From Erodium maritimum (taxonomy: Eukaryota; Streptophyta; Magnoliopsida; Geraniales; Geraniaceae), in contig OY997588.1 in the NCBI GenBank assembly GCA_963921825.1, forward strand, positions 122,191,715 through 122,255,714: 64,000 nt of DNA, read 5' to 3'. The notes beneath the pieces are model-generated. The model worked only from the letters and a program-made list of their open reading frames with translations. It was not told where the DNA came from and made no database searches. Shown here in pieces: positions 10,458 to 22,907 of the stretch. The position numbers were made by a program, and so were the translations under genes. Numbering within the stretch: position 1 is the first letter of the stretch; every line of letters begins with the position of its first letter.

Positions 10458-11643
10458 CAACATGGACAATAAAACTATATTAACCATGTTATTGAATTGA
10501 TGCACCAGCAAGTAACAAGTGCGCGTGGAGTTATCGTGGGCACCAAGATAAAGAATGGAACCAAATTCCATTTCCTGAACTGCAGACCTTTGATCTTCCC
10601 TCTATTGTGCCATGTTTTTCGTCACTGAAAGCGGTGATGCTCTAGTTACAAAAAAAATGCCACGTTCCTCTCTAATATAGCGGTGAGCTATACATACGAT
10701 CCAGATAACTTTTTTTGTCTCGGTTAGGTTTATAATGTCTCGATAACATGTTAAAGAGTTATTCAAAGAAAGGAGGAGAGTGGGGTCGGATGGTGTCCGA
10801 CTCCTAAGACCCCAAGAGTGACTCCTCTAGGACACCTGTAGTATTTTAGTGGTTTTATGGAGACCAACGAGACCATGGCATGAGCCTCGCGTCCATCTCA
10901 TCGGGGGTCAGGACCCTCGTCCCTCCAAAAGGAAGCCTTCCAAAATCCTCCTTCTTAGTTCTGAGGGGCAGTAGTGGGCATCTAAGGGATGACTGACCAG
11001 GCTTCCTCCGAGCGATGATACCGGTGGGTTTGTCTCGTTACACTTACGGCGACCATCAGGGTCGGAGGCAGAAAATTCACCGATGCCCTGATCGGCTCGC
11101 AAGAGTGGGGGTGGCGGTGGATCCGGCTGGGAGGAGAGTGGCGTCCAATTGACGAGCCCACGTTCCCCGTTGCACTGGGCGGACCATGCCCTCGTTACAT
11201 TTGGGAGGGAGAGAGATCGACGGAGGAGGTGGTGGTGTTGTCGTGGGTGAACCGATCGGTGATGTTGCCGATAAGATCGACACGCATGACACGCACTGGA
11301 TCGATGGGAACAATAGAGAGGATGGAAGGGACTACTGGTGATGGATGCCTAGAAACGAGACCTAAAACGACGACAATATGAAACCCTGCAAAGAAAAGAA
11401 AGAGAGAATGACATAACGTCGAAAAATGGATTGTTTCCCATGAGTGAACAGAAAACTTTAGTAGATAGTAAAGATACCAATAAAACAAATTCTTTAACAG
11501 AAAATAATAACGTCAAAAAAAAATAAAACACCGACCTAGATGTAGACGTGGTGTAATTGACAATTGTCCTTATTATTTAACCACACAACGAGAAGGCCCA
11601 GGCTTATTCTTAGTCTAACTTCCAAAGAAGTACATACACTAAG
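10458..11643. other. Spacer with a GC-richer patch of unknown origin
   Basis: No gene is supported. A GC-rich patch at about 10900-11350 gives overlapping minus-strand frames. Its composition resembles the leader of the LINE ORF1 elements, so it may be a minus-strand remnant, but no domain can be recognised. The last ~80 bases form the probable 3' UTR of BAHD-1: the stretch around TCTAACTTCCAAAGAAG near 11610-11628 is conserved at the matching place behind BAHD-2. Confidence 0.4.
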
Positions 11644-14600
11644 CTAGCTCGTATAAGCTAAGAAATCAGCATCTCTCTCCAACCTATCCATTTCGTGGTC
11701 CTCCAAGCTCACCCACGCCTCAATCCCCTCGCCGTCGTAGCTGTCAATCAGCACCGTAATCCTCACCGGATAGTGCACGCTGCTCACCCACCTCGGCCGC
11801 CCCCACCCGAAGTCCGCCTCGTACAGCGGAAACCGGCACCAGCTCGTGAATATCCGACACTCCCCATTCTCACGCTCCGACTCCTCGCACAGCTCCATCA
11901 GCGCCTCCGCCGACTGCAACATCAGCTCGTCCCCGCCGACCGCACTCCCGCTCTCGGCCGCCGCCTTCCTTACCGACGCGCACAGCAGCCTCATCAGCCC
12001 CTCCAGCCCCAGCTCGCGCTCTTCTTTGCTGCACCGCGTGTTTGCGCACCGCCAGAAGTTGCCGCAGATGTTCTCCGGCACCGGCACGTGCGTCCGCCGC
12101 CTCAAGTTCACAATATGGGTCAAGAGGCTCCCGTGGTCAGCTCCCTCGCGGGCTCTCATGAAAGACCTCCATAACAGCGCCGTCACGGCCATGACCCGCG
12201 AGATACGTACGTCGGAAGCAATGGCCTTTAAGGAGGATATGACTGACTTGTTGAAGACGAAGCGTTTGGTGACTAAATTGGTCGGTTCCTTCTTCCATGG
12301 GCTGTGAGACTTGAGCCATGGTTTGTCTTTTACAGGGAATATGTAACCCGAATCGAAGTTGGGGGGGCTTACACTCTTTTTGCCTGTTTCAAACGAATCA
12401 AGAACAAAAGAATTATACAATTCCGAAATTGTTTATTCACGGGCAACGAGTGGTAGGTACAAAGTAGTTTGAAAAAAGTTTTAACCATAATACAAGTATG
12501 GATTTGTATTAGACCGATAACTTCAATATATATCATCCTTGTCTTTTATGATTTACATATAATTTATATTTCATTATATGTATAGTTAAATATACAGCAA
12601 ACGAATTTTATGTTCTATAATATCATAAATAAAAATAATATATATAGTTTTAATTTTTAATAGGTTTTGAGAGTTACAGGATCCAATCCATCCATATGAT
12701 ATATATTACTCTCTGTTAGGGCTTTTTCAGAATTGTCGTATGAATATAAAGTCATGACTATGGTTATGGTTATTACTATGACTTATGCCACAGTTATGTT
12801 TCTAGTTTTTCTACATCTTCTCCTATGCACCTTTTTTTTGGGTTATGCGAAGGTTGTTTTTGTTAAGGTTCCTTTCAAACCGTATCTAGCCACCGCGATG
12901 TTGGCTCCCTCCCGCCACCAACGACGTGTCTCCCATCCTAGTTTTTGTCTGGCTTACCTCGACATCGATCAACCTTACCACCTTGGAGTCCCACGACCTC
13001 CCTATATCGGGTCATCGATCCTGTTCAATCTCTGTTGTCGCTGAAGCCGCCACTAGCATGTCCTCCTCCCTGGCCTCCACCACCGCACCCTCTGAAGCCG
13101 TCGCCGCCGTCGCTAAAGTCGTCTTCGTCGTCCCAGACACCGCCTCTCCCCTAACATACACCTCTGCACCCTCCTCGACCCCTCTATCAATTATGGATTT
13201 GGCTAATTGAATGGTTTTTTTTTATCTCCTCTTGAAATCAATGATCGCAGGTTCGGATTAATATAAAAAATTGAGCATGAAGACTACACCTTGAGCAGCG
13301 ATTGTTGGTTTCGTTATAGTTTAATTTTATTTTCAGTTCGCCTTGAAATCCGGGAAGCATGCCTATATGGAGGAATGAAAGGAATTCAGTTCTCTAGGGA
13401 CTGGCCCTAGGAGGGGTCCCTAGGAAGAGCTCTGCCTCCCTAAGAAGTCGATGTCAACAAGTTCGGTCGCACTCTATAGAGTATGCTGCAGCTAGGCAAT
13501 ACCTTGAGCAGCAAACATTGGTTTCATTGTTATTTACTTTTTGTTCGCCTTTATGGCTTCCCAAAAAACGCATGTGTCGGTTCATTTTTCACAGAGTTAT
13601 GTGCAGACGGACCTTCGGAGCTCAATAGCATGTAATAACTCTTTTATTGTGGTCAGAGGTTTTCCTGATGCACTTTTATTATCGTTTGAACTCTATTTAA
13701 TGAAATTGTACCTTTTTTAGTGAAAAAAAAAGTTTTTGAAGGTCAAATATGATATGTTTTAATATCTTATTTTTTTTTACCAATTCAAGATACTTACTTT
13801 TAAATTTTCAAAATAAATATATAAAAAAAAATTGAGGCCGCTTTTAGAATCTCAATTGATAATTAAAAAAAAATTGTTTTATTTTAATATTTTTAAGAGA
13901 TTTTTGTCCAAAATATATTTGAAAAATTGATTATTAAATAACTAAAATCTCTGACCTTCGTATATTTTTATTTCCAATTATATTTTTATTTTTCACAAAA
14001 AAAAAAGAATTTCTTAATGAATGGCGGTAGCTAATTGTAACTAACCATGATATTATATTACATTGAAATGTGAAAGACAACCAAAGTTATCACGAAGAGG
14101 TTGTTACTATCAAGAAGAATAAACTTGTTGTTTTTGGAAGTCACAACCTGATAATTAACAAAATATATGCCAGTTTTTATGCATGTTAAATTTGTAAAGA
14201 ATTGCTCCGATTGAATTTAGCGAAAGTGAAATTGTTTGAAAATCTCAAAAACATTATTAAGTCCGTCACACTAATCGTTGGTTTGTGATTTACAAAGCTC
14301 ACAAAAATATTTTATTTGAAATATTTTGGAAACTAAGTTATTTATATTTAGATAACTAATTATTAAAATCAAATAAAGAATTAAACATTTTAAGGCCATC
14401 TTACATTGGAGTCCTTAGGTATTTGCCTAATTGGCCAAGTGGGTCTGGTTAAATATCTATACATGTATGTTATATATTGGAATATTTGAATGGTGTGTAG
14501 TGTGTACCTTGTGTGCATATATTAGCCCAAGCATTGAGGAAGTTAATAATAGTGGTTGCATCGGACAATCTATGGGAGAACCTAATTCCAACAGCCACAC

Positions 14601-15036
14601 CACCGCAATCGAAGACGTTGAGTTGAATCAACATGAGAGGAGTGGTGGCTGACTCTTCAGCTCCCGGAGGAGCAAGACAGTCCAGCAGCTTCGCGTCCGC
14701 CTTCCCGTACATGACACGGGCCATCTCGCAACCCACTCTGGCTTCCACGTACTCCACTCCTTGGTCGTTGCAGTCTACGGTTTGGTTCTTCCCGTCGTAC
14801 CTCCCGGCAAAAGGGTAGAACAAGGTTAGGCTTTCCGACAGGGACGCCTCCAAGGACTTCCTAGCCTTGGCCGAGGTCTCAAGGTCGGTGATGTCCGGCA
14901 TGGGATAGAAGCCCACGGCGGCCATGTAGACCGGAGGGGCGATGACGTCTAGTGGAGAGATCTTGAGGGTTCTCAGGTGCTTTGGGGTCGGAGAAGACGG
15001 CCCCATGAGCTTCTTGTTTAAGATCTGAATCAACAT
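11644..15036 (-). CDS. BAHD acyltransferase BAHD-1 (vinorine-synthase-like), two exons
   Basis: The family consists of cytosolic acyl-CoA-dependent O-/N-acyltransferases that esterify specialised metabolites. Exon 1 is 14508-15036 (MLIQILNKKLMGPSSPTPKH...). Exon 2 is 11644-12383, ending FLAYTS-stop. The donor is CAAG|GTACAC and the acceptor is GAAACAG|GC. Joined, they give 422 codons without a stop, normal for the family. The catalytic HRLSD (HxxxD) lies at residues 155-159 and the structural DFGWG motif at 367-371. SPTPKHLRTLKISPLD near residue 14 is the typical N-terminus. The intron (12384-14507) has the conserved BAHD position and holds a retroposon. BAHD-2, 40 kb away, is clearly a paralogue with the same strand, splice sites and motifs. 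The substrate cannot be told from sequence; clade III members acylate alkaloids, anthocyanin malonyl sites and others. The gene appears intact. Confidence 0.92.
12690..13731 (+). mobile_element. Retroposon in the BAHD-1 intron
   Basis: This segment lies antisense within the BAHD-1 intron. It ends in an A-run at about 13722-13730. Its 3' tail matches the 9505-10443 element: GGGACTGGCCC.AGGAGGGGTCCC, then GTGGTCAGAG, CTGATGCACTTTTATT and TTAATGAAAT.GTACCTTTT, in the same order. The 5' boundary is uncertain; the sequence TCTCTGTTAGGGC near 12712 looks like a LINE leader. The flanks gttttgagag (near 12664) and gtttttgaagg (near 13731) might be a decayed target duplication, but I do not rely on that. 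No intact coding region is present. The poly(A) lies on the plus strand, so it cannot terminate BAHD-1 transcripts directly. Confidence 0.65.
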
Positions 15037-15130
15037 GGTATCGGTTATAGCTAGGTACGTACGTAGCAGTATGGAGTAAGGAGTGGTTTGAGCTTAAATT
15101 AGACGTGGTCATATTATATCATTATATCTC
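15037..15130 (-). promoter_or_regulatory. Putative BAHD-1 core promoter and 5' UTR
   Basis: Upstream of the BAHD-1 start codon the AT-rich stretch at 15109-15128 could serve as a TATA element about 75-90 bases before the ATG. A GTTTGAGCTT block (plus strand, 15087-15096) is also found in front of BAHD-2 (63964-63973). That supports common descent of the proximal promoters. No further elements were assigned. Confidence 0.4.
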
Positions 15131-16299
15131 GACCGATATGTTGAACTAAAATATTCTTGTGTCCGAGAAATTGCCACTTGTTGATTGTCAATTGGCCAAT
15201 TCTCAAAATAATAGATTTCTGATAAATCATTTTTAAAAAAAAGATACCCTATTATTCCAGTGTTGAACATGTCCATTTTCTTATATATTTGCTGGCAACA
15301 TTTGTTTGGATCTGAGTGGCCGATTTCTTTACAATGACGATTAACGTCAAAATAATATAACTAATATTAAAATTATTATTGTATAAAATGAATAAGTGAT
15401 TATTTATTATCGCGTTTTTTGATGATATTTTAAGCAATTTCATTGTTTTTTATCAGAAAAGCAATTTCATTAATAACACAATAAAAAAATCTCTTTCATT
15501 TTATACGATCATACTAATGTTTATCCGTTATTATGGTGATTTTGTAAAGAACTACTTCAAAATTTAAATTTATGATAATCTCAAAGTACAAACAATGACT
15601 TTTTATAAATGTAAACAATGACTTAATTATGAATAAACTTTGTAAATTAGTTCAAATTTAAAAAAATAGTATAAAATAAAAACAATTGAAGTTTGAAGAT
15701 ATAATTATAATATCTCTCTTATTATATTAATTTTGTAGATAAGTAAAACTCAACTTAGTTTAAAAGGTGCACATAACAATTTATTCTGATTACCATATAA
15801 TTCGTACATCATAATCACCATATATGATCTTTTTATTATACATGCTCTTAGAAGCCACACATTCTACTTGCTTGTAGTGCACCAACCATATAATTTTGAT
15901 ACGCTTAATGAGGAGATAGAAACACTAGAACTACCAACAATATTTTTGTTGTTTTTGTCCCTCTCAATCATTTAACTATTATTAATATGAAAGGTAAATT
16001 AAAATCTTAAGTTGAGTATATTAGTCATAAAATGTGAACATGCAACATTTAAATTGTGATGTCCACGTCACGTGTGAGGTGAGAGATGATGTATTAGAAA
16101 GTTTAATGAGACGGGTCAAAAAAAATCATTTATTTAGGGAAAGGTGTAAAATAATATTAATCAAAGTAACGAATCGGTATAACGATAGCTCTCTTGAAAA
16201 GAATTTGTTCACATATTTTATGACAAAAGGACCGGTGCCACAGGCCAGTTTTCAAAACAGAAAAGATAATAGAAAATCAATATAGTCAAGACCGCTCAG
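15131..16299. other. AT-rich intergenic spacer
   Basis: Strongly AT-rich DNA with no convincing ORF, RNA gene or transposon terminus. The only sizeable frame (16034-16285 plus, 83 codons) has no recognisable domain and I do not regard it as a gene. Confidence 0.5.
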
Positions 16300-16582
16300 G
16301 ATAATACCTAAACGTTAGTTGAACCTAGGGGGGACTCGTTTCATCGTGAGAAAAGCGATTTAACTTGAACCCAACAATGTTCAGGGGAGGATAGGCTTGT
16401 ATCAGGAACCCTTCCCGAGTATGTCCCCAAAGGCCAAGATCTCAATCATTCCGTCTGGTGAGGCTGATTCTCATCCCTCGCCTGATCTTCTCGTTGTTAT
16501 TCATTCAACCTCTCTTTATTCCCAATGTCCCATTTGAGAGGTCTCTTAGAGCATTGATCGATCCACGTGAAGACTGGCCAAA

Positions 16583-18056
16583 ATCCTTCCCAAAACCCTA
16601 GCCGCCTTCGTCTCCCCTTCTCTGTCGACGGCGTCCGGCCTTGGATGTCGCCGGCGGGGACCTGTGTGTGACCCCCCTCTACCCTTTGCTTGAGATCCTT
16701 CTTCTCTTCTTCCTTTCACTCCCTTCTTCCCCCTGTTCTGTGCAACCGCTTGTGACCGGCTCCCCAAGCTAGCTCACCGTCGCTCGGGTCATGGTCACCA
16801 GACCTCGCACCCTTCTCCTGCGTCTGATGGTTGGGTCTCCGGCGTTTGTGCGTCTCAGATCTGCTCGGTTGGCCTCATCAGTTCTCCGGGAGCAGCTCCT
16901 CATCGTTGTCAGTTGTGGTTGGCTGCTCGCCGGAGCTCGAAACCAGTGTTGTGTTGAGGTGGCATTGGTCGGTCTTGGCGCGTCAGGTTCCGGCCGAAGC
17001 CTTGTCCGCCGGTGTGGACTCGTCGTGCCGGAGGTGTGTCTGGTGTAACGGCAGCTGCGGCGCGTTCTCGTGTGCGGCGCGTTTCGGATGCAGGTGTTCG
17101 GGTCGGGTAGGGTTCTACCTATTCGGGTCGGGCTTGATCAACCGGGTCGAGCCTGTTTTGGTGTGGGCCGGGTAAGGTGGGCTGGGCTGGGTCTAGACCT
17201 CTCTGGTCTGGGCCTACTAGTCTGGGCTAGTCTGGTCTGGGCCAGTCTGGTCTGGGTCAGTCTGGTCTGGGCCTTCAGGTCTGGGCTGGTTTGGTCTGGA
17301 CCTGGTCCGGGTGCGTTGCTTGGCTGTTTTGCGGGTCAGATCGTGGTGACTTTCGGGTGACTTCGTCCAGTTTCATCGTGGGAGGCGTTTCCGAGTTCGG
17401 ATTCGTTGTGCTTCTGGCGTCTTCACTCTTCGTCACAGATGTCAGCGGCGTGTCGGTATCCTTTAACTCGCTGAGTTGGGATGCCGATGAGATACAATTT
17501 CTCCTCTAGTTCAGGTTAGGTCTCGGGTGTTTACTTTGGAAGACGGCTAGCTTGTTCGAGCTTCTTGGTTGACTTATTTGGGTTTTAGACCTATTTTAGT
17601 GCTTCATGGTGGCTATATTTGGGTGTGAGTCTCCTTTTTTAGTCGTCTTTTTTTTGTTGTTTTGTTCATTTCCTTTTGGGTCTGCGTACCCTTTCACTTC
17701 CGGGTCTGCGTACTCATTCATTTCAAGGTCTGCGTACCCTTTCACTTTGGGGTCTATGTACACTTTCCCTTCCAGGTCGGCGTACCCGTGCTCTTCAGGG
17801 TCTGCGTATCCATTCACTTCAGGGTCTGCGTACCAATTCACTTCAGGGTCTGCGTACCCAACCACTTCAGGGTCTGCGTACCCACTCATCTTCATTCAGG
17901 GTCTGCGTACCCATTCATAGCTACATGGGTTGTAGCAGTTGTTGTGGTCTTTTTTGTAGGTGAGGCTGTAGCTAGACTCCCTCCGTTGTACTCCTCTTCC
18001 TCCTTGAGAGAGGTTTACTTTTATATATATAAAAAATATTGTTGATCAATAAAAAA
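16583..18056 (+). mobile_element. 1.47-kb retroposon with perfect 15-bp TSD
   Basis: The 15-bp sequence tgaagactggccaaa stands at 16568-16582 and at 18057-18071, directly flanking the segment. The segment begins with CCCAAAACCCTAGCCGCC, a plant 5'-leader-like sequence, and ends GATCAATAAAAAA. It carries two low-complexity blocks: CTGGTCTGGGCC-type repeats (17160-17300) and a 24-bp tandem repeat (17678-17919). It has no LTR, terminal inverted repeat, RT or recognisable protein. The flanking structure shows LINE-mediated insertion. The source could be a deleted LINE or a processed transcript of an unknown gene. Confidence 0.85.
17678..17919 (+). repeat. 24-bp tandem repeat, about 10 units
   Basis: The unit GGGTCTGCGTACCCATTCACTTCA is a consensus of at most 24 bases: core GGGTCTGCGTACC, then CATTCACTTCA. 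It repeats about ten times, and the best-conserved units are at the 3' side (17798-17900). Because the period is a multiple of three and most units lack stops, long ORFs appear in several frames on both strands, with repeated GSAYPFTS or GYADPEVN peptides. I treat those as artefacts of the repeat and not as genes. Confidence 0.9.
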
Positions 18057-18930
18057 TGAAGACTGGCCAAACTCCCACGTTCTTTAGCCTGGATCTCCGA
18101 TCCCATCCACTATACCTCTTATGTTAGGTACAATGTTTGGGGTTACAATGAGTCCACTTCCCCGAGGGAATGGGTCCATACGTACAATATTTGGGGTTAA
18201 TGCCACAAAACCCGATGGGATGGATGTTTTCCGGCTAGCCTCCCAGTCAGTAGCATAGTTCTTCCATGTTTTATCTGTTCTAAACTACATGAGGGAAATA
18301 TCGAACCGATGGATGCTCGGCATCTCCCTGTCGCACTCATGCGCTCCATGTCCAATATTGACACAATTGAAACAAAAGTTAGGGAGCATAATGTAGGCCA
18401 AAGACACTCGAACCAACTCATGAAACTCTTGGAACCTCAACATCGATGATATGCGCATGGGACGACCCGGTGCATGACAATATCGCACCTTGATCGCCCC
18501 ACCCCAATAGACTCCCCATTGGTCGCACGAGAGATCCACGCATTCTCCCAATGTTGCCCTGATTGTCTTCCCTATCGCTTTTGTCCGAACCAAGGGTGGT
18601 AAACCCTTAGCATGGACCCATAATTACAAACGGTCCAACGAGAGAAGACCTTGTGCCAGTGAATCGATGTCGCCTAGAAGAAGCGGTCGACTATTAAACA
18701 CCAGGGCTCTTTTTTTCAAACCCAATCCCGAGCCTCCTGGTTCTTAAAGTAGAACAAAAAGATCCCTGGTTCTAAATCCTTGATCATCATGCCCGACGTC
18801 GAACGGGCCCATGCACTAGTGGTGATGCACATCATGGTGGGGAGGTCGTGACGTTTGGAGCTTCCCGATCATACCGAACCTCTATCGATCCATAACATTT
18901 AGAGCATGAGAGAATTTTTTATTCTCGTTT

Positions 18931-19257
18931 CAAAAAAAATCATAATTCATTTAGTTTGGACAAAATGTCATTTTAAAAAATATCTTATAGAGTTACATCT
19001 TTGTATCATATCGAAATAAGTTTTTCCAATAAGAAGGAAAATAGTATTTATCGTATTAATAAGTAATATAATATAACTATTGGAGTTTAATGTGTTTCTT
19101 TATTATTGATAATTTATGTATAAATACCCATTTTTTAATATGTTACAAAGTCAATTCAAATAAAGTTTGATTCATTCTAACTTTATATACAATGCATAAC
19201 ATTATCGCTGATAGTTCCCAATAGTCTAAGTAGGAGGTTTACGTACGTTCAAGACGG
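18931..19257. other. AT-rich spacer
   Basis: Short AT-rich interval between the LINE-ORF1 remnant and the copia remnant. A 3' LTR would be expected here for the minus-strand copia (its coding end is near 19258), but I recognise no LTR terminus or polypurine tract. Confidence 0.45.
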
Positions 19258-22200
19258 ACTTGAAATCAACAAATAAAATTCTTGACAAACACTTGGTGAA
19301 GACCTTCATGATCTAGAAGTAGAGACGGGTGTGAAGAATGTGAACATGGCCTTTGGCAATCTTTTCCTGAGCGATGTGGATGCCAAGTTCGATATGTTTT
19401 GTGTGTTGATGTTGCACCAGGTAGCCAAAAAGGGATGGCACTGATATTTCCACAATACACCATAGTTTCTCGAGAAACTAGGCATAGGAGCTCAAGGAGG
19501 AGGCTGTGAATCCAGCAAGTTTTGGACACGACGTAATTAGCCACCTCGCGATATTCGCATTGGAGGGAGAAATATCTGGTTGGCGTTTAGATGACTAAGA
19601 GACTAGGTTTTCGCCAAGGAACACACAATAGACAAAGGTAAAGCGGAGTGTGATGGGAATACCTACCTAGTCAGCATTCGTGTAAGAGACCAAAGCGAAA
19701 ATAGACAAGTAGTATAGATGAAGTCTGAAATGGCGTGTTCCTTAAAGATGACGAATGATCATTTTGAGAGCCCTCGTGTGGTTGACACGTGGATCATGGA
19801 CATGGAGACAGGGTTGCTTAACGAAATAGGAGATGTTCAAGCGAGTGAATGTAAGCTACTGGAATGCAGTGCCCCAACAAGACTGTGGTGTAGAGTGGGG
19901 TCCTTAAAAGGGGAATTGTCTAAAGCGCTGAGCTTACCATGAGTGTCAAAAAGGGTTCCCGATGAGGAAAAAAATTCCATACAAGCACGAGAAATGATAT
20001 CATCTATGTATCTCTGCTAAGATATAAACATACCACTAGGATGACGAGTGATAACGATTCCCAAAAAGTAAGACAAAGGACCAAGGTCCCTTAATAGTAA
20101 ATTCAAAACTCAAGTGACTCATAATAGAAAGTCGGAGCGTTTCGCTGAAGGATACAAGGAGGATGTTGTCATAATATAATAGGATATAGGCTGTGTCGGT
20201 GTTGTGCCAGAAGATAAACAACGAATGATTAGTCTTCCTATGAGAAAAATCAATAGAGGAAACAAAGTTAGTGGAATGTTGGTACCAGACCCGAGGAGCC
20301 TGTTTGAGACCGTAGAGAGAATGTTGCAACAAATAGACATAGTCAGGATAAATAGAGCTCTGAAAACCGAGTGGTTGATGCATGTAGACCGTTTCATTAC
20401 AATTTCTATAGTGCAAGGAATTCTTGACGTCAATGTGATGAATAGACGAAGTGCAGGAAACCACAATGCCCAAGACTGTACGGATGGTCGAGGGTTTGAC
20501 CACGAGGCCAAATGTATCATCACAGTCCACTCAAACCTATTGAGACCTACCATCACCAACGAGATGAACCTTATATAACTGAATAGAGCCATCCGATCGA
20601 GTCTTGTGGAAAAAAATACACATGGAAGGAATAATGTTATGCTCATAGGACGAGCCATATTATTGATACTTCTTACATTGCGTTAAACACGTTCATTTTA
20701 AGAAGAATAACGAGAACAAGATAAACATATAACATTTCAGAAGAGGCCCAAAATTGATGAAATGACGAGTTGTCAAACTCTTTCCTATTATCGCATTTGA
20801 AACTTATAATAACAGACCAATTTGTTGAAAGTTGTGAAAACAACAACAGCCTGAAACTTTTTGCCTGAAAGGAAAGTCCAAACAAAATTAGTGTAGTCAT
20901 CAAGTAATACCAAGTAATATTTGTGTCTAAAAGAGATCAAAATAGAAGATTTCCATAAATCAGCATACACAATATCAAAAGGACCGCAAATAGAGGATAA
21001 AGAAGTCTTAAATGGCAATTAAAAATGTTTTCCTAACACACGAGATTGACAAATAGAATTGAAATTGTTCATTGTACAAGATATAGAACTAGAACAACAA
21101 AGGGAATAAAAAACGGATACGCCTGAACCACAACAGATACTATAACTGAGTATTTGACTAACAAAGGAGAAGGCGAGTGTAGTTTTCGTACTCCAACTCC
21201 TCGTCTGCACAAACATCCTCATAGGCGTCGTATTCTTCCTCCCCAAAGTCCACTTTCTCAAGCACTCCAAGGTCAAGGTTCTCAAATTGGTCCAAAATCG
21301 AATCTCCTTTCTCCAAAGTCGTTAAACCCACCTTCTTTACATAATCCCATTTTTTTCTCTAGGATTCTCGATCTTTTCTTCTAGGGGTGCTTTTGGATTT
21401 GACCTAATACACAACCATTGTGGGAGTATGGTCAAATCGTTTGCCCCGCCTTTTATGACTAGACCGAGGGATGATGAGGTGCCTTGTTCCAAACCAAACG
21501 GTTGTATTGTGTTATGTTGAGGAGAATTCTGAAAGCCTTCGAAATCACATTCCTTTTCCTGCTCATCCGAAAAAGAATTAAATAGCTTCCTTTTAGAGGT
21601 AGGCTGCGATTTCAAAACTAGAGTTTTATCAACCAGCCAATATGAATCTTTATCCGAGTCTTTTCCCAAATTTTCCCCCGACCAGTTTTATTGTTACGTC
21701 CGACTCTGAGAATTATGACAACCCCAATTAGTCCCACGAGAAATTTTTCTGTCATTACTATTTCAAGAAGATGGCCTAGAAGAGTTAACATATAATGTAG
21801 AATTAAAGGACTTTGTACATGATGCAACATGTTTCAGCTTGTGAGTTTCCTCTAAAATGAGCTTGGAACATGACTTATAGTATAAAGGGAGTGGATCACT
21901 TTGTTGAATAATCATAGCCACATTGTCATATGCCTCCGAGAGGTCGAAAACCAGCTAGAGGATAGTCGACTACAGGAAAATGGGGCACTAGTATCTAACA
22001 CATTATCAGTATTAGATTTTAGTTCTTGACAATAACCCGACAAATTAGCAAAATCATCAATTTTGTAGCAAAAAATTAATGTTCAAAGTATAAAGTACGA
22101 GAGTGCATGTTATCCTGAAATGTAAGATGAGGGGCATTCCAATCCCAATTAGTACTACCATATATGTTCAATAATAGTATGTAAAGATCATGAGAGATGG

Positions 22201-22560
22201 TATCGGAAATCCATCGAAGGAAAATGGCATCGAGGTGATCCCACATGTCACATATGACGACAAGAGTAGCCGACTATGGTATGTTAAGGTTGGAGCTGGT
22301 AGAACCAGAATCGACGCCGGAGCAGCTTGGGTTGGAGGCAAGGCAAACTGAGTAGCAGCAAGAATTTTTTTCTTCGTTGCTTTGGTTGATACAACGGTGG
22401 TAAAGTAGGTTAAAACCGTCGGAACAATAGCCACCGAAGGTTGTGAGGTTGCCGGTGACGAATGTGATGCTTCCGGAAGAATGTGATGAACAATCCGATA
22501 CACACGACGATGAATTTTAAATAGTTCATTCCAAGAAGAATTATGACCTTTCTCCATTTC
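19258..22560 (-). pseudogene. Decayed Ty1/copia gag-pol without recognisable LTRs
   Basis: Minus-strand remains of a copia polyprotein in correct domain order. Gag start is near 22555 (EKGHNSSWNELFKIHRRVYRI) with more gag to about 22060. Integrase covers about 21060-20680 (SRVLGKHF...PFKTSLSSICGPFDIVYADLW, then YYLVLLDDYTNFVWTF). Reverse transcriptase is at 20036-20530 (HIDVKNSLHYRNCNETVYMHQPLGF and YGLKQAPRVWYQ). In RT the catalytic YVDD is replaced by YYDN. RNase H and the C-terminal end lie at about 19720-19260. Many frameshifts and stops break it, and the protease and knuckle section (21.3-21.9 kb) is barely recognisable. No LTR pair, PBS or PPT could be located. It is an old, dead copy. 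Overlapping plus-strand frames (20204-20578 and others) are shadows. Confidence 0.85.
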
Positions 22561-22907
22561 CAATATGACAAGAATGGAACTTCGGTTGTTGGAGACGATA
22601 AGAATCAGATATAAAACGAGGACCAACCACAAGCAAAAGCTAATAGGAGAAGAAGGGTTGTTTAGAGGAAAAGAATAAGTGTGTGCAAAAGAAAAGTGCA
22701 ACAAAAAAGTGGAAGAAAAAAGCAGAAGAAATTAAAGTATAATTTGAGTATTGTTATGTAGTAATAATAATATATGTATCTATACGAATATCATAAAGAT
22801 AATTTAAATTACACAGATAATTTAAATTATACACGATAATTTAGCTAACAATTTGATTATATTCAAACTCTATTTACAATAGATTACATTATTGTTAACA
22901 AAAATAT
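22561..22907. other. AT-rich spacer
   Basis: Probable upstream flank of the copia remnant, followed by AT-rich DNA with short direct repeats (AGATAATTTAAATTA near 22797 and 22817). No gene or element terminus is recognised. Confidence 0.45.

Larger units (their letters stand above)
16300..18930 (-). pseudogene. LINE ORF1 remnant (DUF4283 + CCHC), split by a retroposon
   Basis: On the minus strand about 18680-18830 reads IKDLEPGIFLFYFKNQEARDWV, a DUF4283-type stretch. The frame 18285-18593 then leads into CFNCVNIGHGAHEC, a CX2CX4HX4C zinc knuckle followed by DREMPSIHRFD. It is clearly related to the copy at 8582-8890 (DREMLGIHSFD). Frameshifts and stops are present. Reading on, the sequence is interrupted by the 16583-18056 retroposon. 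The stretch 16300-16567, which contains GAGGCTGATTCTCATCCCTCGCC, probably belongs to the tail of the same copy. No RT is seen. The outer limits are estimates. Confidence 0.65.

Noticed and set aside
11695-12307. Plus-strand ORFs over the BAHD-1 second exon
   Set aside because: Antisense shadows of the GC-rich exon; the same artefact occurs at 54320-54913 over BAHD-2.
17596-18045. Repeat proteins encoded on both strands
   Set aside because: All result from the 24-bp tandem repeat whose period is a multiple of three.
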